Shown here: one piece after another, positions 61,672-64,000 of the stretch
Numbering within the stretch: the first letter of the stretch is position 1
Layout of the letters: each line of letters starts with the position of its first letter
Assembly (NCBI RefSeq): GCF_024296685.1
Contig: NZ_CP100763.1
Coordinates: forward strand, 620,001 to 684,000
Length of the DNA stretch: 64,000 nt
Direction of reading: 5' to 3'
From: Natrinema marinum
GTDB lineage: Archaea; Halobacteriota; Halobacteria; Halobacteriales; Natrialbaceae
The notes under the pieces: generated by a model
What the model was told of the DNA's origin: nothing
Database searches by the model: none
Seen by the model: the letters and a program-made list of their open reading frames with translations, nothing else
Made by a program: the position numbers and the translations under genes

Positions 61672-61803
61672 TCCGACGCGATGGCGGGGCGAACCCGTTC
61701 TTTTCCGAAAACCGATCAGGTTCCGTGTAATTCGCTCTAACCGCTTCTAAGTACTTTGGAAGTGGGGTTATGCATATTGTCGCACTATTCTCGAGTGAGA
61801 CTC

Positions 61804-62472
61804 ATGACATCCATTGCAGACATCGAGATCCCGGCCGACGGAACCGGAACCGGCCAACTGTTCGCGGCCGTCCCTTCGCTCTCCTGTGAGATGGAGCGGG
61901 TGATCGCCTCGAGCGGGCACGGACTCTGGCTGTCGGGGCCCTCGCAGTCGGAGATCGAGGACGCGCTCGACGAAGCGGACGCGATCGGCACCTACTCGCA
62001 GATCAGCAGCGACGAGGACCGCTGGCTCTACGACATCGAGTTCGAGCCGGACACGGTCGACCCCTTCGAGATCGTCTTAGAGGAGGGCGGGACGGTACTG
62101 AGCGCCTCGGCCTCGAACGGCGCGTGGCTGCTGAGCATCCGCGTCGTCGACCGCGAGAGCGTCAGTTCGCTGTACGACCGCCTCGACGACAACGGCGTGA
62201 CGCCGACGATCGTCCGGCTGTTCGACCTCGCCGAAAAGACCCACTCCCAGTGTGGTCTGACGACGCGCCAGTACGAGACGCTGGTCGCCGCGATCGATCA
62301 CGGCTACTTCGAGATCCCTCGCGAGGTCTCGATGCAGGAACTCTCCGAGGAACTGGGGATCTCTCATCAGGCCCTCTCGGAACGGCTGCGCCGAGCCTAC
62401 CGCGCGCTGGTCACGTCCGAACTCGACGTGACCGAGGAGGACACCGCCGCATCGCCCGTCCCGTCGAACTGA
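61804..62472 (+). CDS. HTH-10 (bat-type) transcriptional regulator
   Basis: 222 residues from the ATG at 61804. The N-terminal sensor-like region (about 1-155) is of the bacterio-opsin-activator type with LFAAVPSLSCEMERVIAS and ISSDEDRWLYDIEF. The C-terminal HTH-10 (about 160-212) has LTTRQYETLVAAIDHGYFEI and LSEELGISHQALSERLRR. It is a distant paralogue of the regulator at 31809. Its position directly after the tungstate/molybdate permease could reflect regulation of that operon, but it probably has its own promoter in the 130-bp gap. Confidence 0.87.
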   Translation: MTSIADIEIPADGTGTGQLFAAVPSLSCEMERVIASSGHGLWLSGPSQSEIEDALDEADAIGTYSQISSDEDRWLYDIEFEPDTVDPFEIVLEEGGTVLSASASNGAWLLSIRVVDRESVSSLYDRLDDNGVTPTIVRLFDLAEKTHSQCGLTTRQYETLVAAIDHGYFEIPREVSMQELSEELGISHQALSERLRRAYRALVTSELDVTEEDTAASPVPSN

Positions 62473-62652
62473 ATACGGCCATCCGGTGTCTCGTCGACGC
62501 CGACTCGATGCTTTTCACCGGCCGCTGATTCCGTGTTTCCCGGCGATCGCGACCGACGCCATCGTCGCGGCGAGCCGTCCGCGGCCGGACCCTCGAGACC
62601 GAGAGACGACGGAACGACCATCGTTAAGGCGCCGGCCGACGACGCTCGCGGC

Positions 62653-63417
62653 ATGAACGTCCATAACGACGACGGTATCCTGCGGCTGACATTCGACCGC
62701 CCGGACGCGCTCAACGCGCTCACCGGGGAGACGGCCGCCGAACTGGCCGACGAGATCGAGGCGGCCACGCCCGACGCGTACGACGTGATCGTTATCACCG
62801 GCGCGGGCGACGCCTTCAGCGCCGGTGGCGATCTCGAGATGCTGGCGGAGACGCCCGACACCTCGCGGCAGGCCTACGAGGAGGTCACCGAGACCTTCGG
62901 CCGCGCCGTCGAAGCGATGCTCGAGTGCCCGGTGCCGATCGTCGCGAAGGTCAACGGCGACGCCATCGGCGCGGGGCTCTCGGTTGTCGCGCTCGCGGAC
63001 ATCGCCTACGCCGCCGCGGACGCGACGTTCTCCTGTGCGTTCGTCAGGGTCGGGCTGATCCCCGATACCGGCGGTACCGTCATGCTGCCCCACGTCGTCG
63101 GCTTGCGAGCCGCGAAAGAGCTCGCGTTCACCGGGGAGTTCTTCGACGCCGAGCGCGCCGCCGACCTCGAGTTGGTCAACGAGACGGTCCCCGCCGACGA
63201 ACTCGACGACCGCGTCGCCGAGACCGTCGAGCGCCTCGCGAACGGCCCCACGGCCACCATCGGCATGATGAAACAAGCGATGCACGAGAACATAGGCCGG
63301 TCCTGGGACGAGTCCCTCGACTACGAGAACCTGCTGCAGGCCCAGGCCCGCACGTCGGCCGCCCACGACGAGGGGGTCACGGCCTTCCTCGCGGACCGAG
63401 AGCCGGAGTTCGAGTAA
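62653..63417 (+). CDS. enoyl-CoA hydratase/isomerase family protein
   Basis: 254 residues from the ATG at 62653. Crotonase fold with ITGAGDAFSAGGDLEMLAE and AKVNGDAIGAGLSVVALAD for the oxyanion hole, and FVRVGLIPDTGGTVMLPHVV, where the position of the second catalytic Glu is taken by Asp, as in the PaaG-type isomerase group. AKELAFTGEFFDAERA is also characteristic. Likely acts in fatty-acid or aromatic-acid beta-oxidation, isomerising or hydrating enoyl-CoA. A second, distinct family member is at 56091. Confidence 0.88.
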   Translation: MNVHNDDGILRLTFDRPDALNALTGETAAELADEIEAATPDAYDVIVITGAGDAFSAGGDLEMLAETPDTSRQAYEEVTETFGRAVEAMLECPVPIVAKVNGDAIGAGLSVVALADIAYAAADATFSCAFVRVGLIPDTGGTVMLPHVVGLRAAKELAFTGEFFDAERAADLELVNETVPADELDDRVAETVERLANGPTATIGMMKQAMHENIGRSWDESLDYENLLQAQARTSAAHDEGVTAFLADREPEFE

Positions 63418-63508
63418 CCGACATCGCCGGCGGTCAGTGTGGACCGCTCGAGCCTATGCGACTGCAAGCACCACGGCCTTGCGCGGCTCCGTTGTTGTCA
63501 CTACTGCT

Positions 63509-63946
63509 ATGCCAACACAGTTTACCGACGACGATGTCGGCAAGCGCGTCATCAACGCCGACGGCGACGAGGTCGGGATCATCGGCGAGGTCGAACACGG
63601 CACGGCCCACGTCGAGCCCGATCCCGGCATCGCGGACACGATCAAGGCGAAACTCGGCTGGGGCGGGACCGACGAGAACGCGTACCCGCTGCAGGAGGAG
63701 GCCGTCGCCCGCGTCACGGACGATGAAGTCCACCTCGAGAGCAACCTCGAGGGCAGCGCTGCCGGCACGACCGGCGGGACGACGACGTCGGGGACGGCTA
63801 CCGGCACGACCGAAAGCGAGACGGATCGCAACCGCGGTATCGACCGCGACGAGCACGATGTCAGCGGCACCGACGACACCGAGCGGGTCCGCGAGGACGA
63901 TGACGACGAACTCCTCGGCGACGATGATGACGATCGTCGTCGGTAA
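63509..63946 (+). CDS. PRC-barrel-like protein with long acidic tail
   Basis: 145 residues from the ATG at 63509. The first 80 residues (FTDDDVGKRVINADGDEVGI, IIGEVEHGTAHVEP, LQEEAVARVTDDEVHLES) resemble one PRC-barrel unit. The rest is a low-complexity tail, first Gly/Thr-rich and then Asp/Glu/Arg-rich with DDDDELLGDDDDDRRR at the end, probably disordered. Related proteins occur widely in haloarchaea without a defined role. Monocistronic; the last gene of the window. Confidence 0.75.
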   Translation: MPTQFTDDDVGKRVINADGDEVGIIGEVEHGTAHVEPDPGIADTIKAKLGWGGTDENAYPLQEEAVARVTDDEVHLESNLEGSAAGTTGGTTTSGTATGTTESETDRNRGIDRDEHDVSGTDDTERVREDDDDELLGDDDDDRRR

Positions 63947-64000
63947 CGACGCTCCGCAGTCACAGTCCGATTTGCAGCCCCGAGACCGACGGCGAGCCCG

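Overview
The window is chromosomal DNA from an extremely halophilic archaeon (class Halobacteria, probably the Natrialbales side, though I cannot place it further). The evidence is high GC, strongly acidic predicted proteins, Tat signals with lipoboxes on exported proteins, leaderless genes with TATA boxes about 30 bp before the start codon, and haloarchaeal families (HalOD1, HTH-10/bat, DUF7344-like winged helices, DpsA, single-chain ADP-forming acyl-CoA synthetase). I see no insertion sequence, CRISPR array, rRNA or replication origin. One tRNA (Lys, CTT anticodon) lies at 58.9 kb.

Layout. 0-7 kb: a clipped HalOD1 gene, leuS, an acidic membrane protein, a short-chain dehydrogenase, an SPW-repeat membrane protein and an exported protein with two carboxypeptidase-regulatory-like repeats. 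7.5-36 kb: a large surface-glycan locus. It holds glmS, a nucleotide-sugar dehydrogenase operon with three glycosyltransferase-type genes and a large polytopic protein, DUF1616 and DUF457 membrane proteins, an asparagine-synthetase-like protein, two paralogous exported deacetylase-fold lipoproteins, an exported M14 deacylase with a PKD-like domain, another GT2, a flippase, an exported beta-helix protein, a phosphodiesterase-family protein and a GlmM-like phosphohexomutase. Four or five small regulators are interspersed. 36-48.7 kb: housekeeping and stress genes (thioesterase, TraB plus M50 protease, purM, macrodomain, a 55-aa protein with iron-box-like sites, dpsA, GapN-like dehydrogenase, PfkB kinase, YihY). 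48.8-51.7 kb: a zinc-type ABC transporter. 52-57 kb: a frameshifted membrane gene, ADP-forming acyl-CoA synthetase, a BioD/DRTGG protein, enoyl-CoA hydratase and a PRC-barrel protein (CdpB1-like). 57-64 kb: TrkA-N/DHH protein, tRNA-Lys, MBL-fold protein, tungstate/molybdate transporter genes without an ATPase, an HTH-10 regulator, a second enoyl-CoA hydratase and a PRC-like acidic protein.

Main observation. Thirteen sites between 5.7 and 35.9 kb share one promoter architecture: YYTAN, exactly six bases, then a TATA-type box NATAR, usually extended to ATAATAA or ATAGTAA. All lie on the correct strand upstream of genes of the glycan locus, including the unlinked precursor genes glmS and the GlmM-like mutase and an HTH-10 regulator. 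Two weaker copies precede the M14 and beta-helix genes. I did not find it at the housekeeping promoters to the right. This suggests a dedicated regulon for precursor supply (GlmS, GlmM, UDP-HexNAc dehydrogenase), assembly, export and extracytoplasmic modification of a surface polysaccharide or glycan. The deacetylase-fold pair is also notable: one copy keeps metal-binding residues and the other has lost them.
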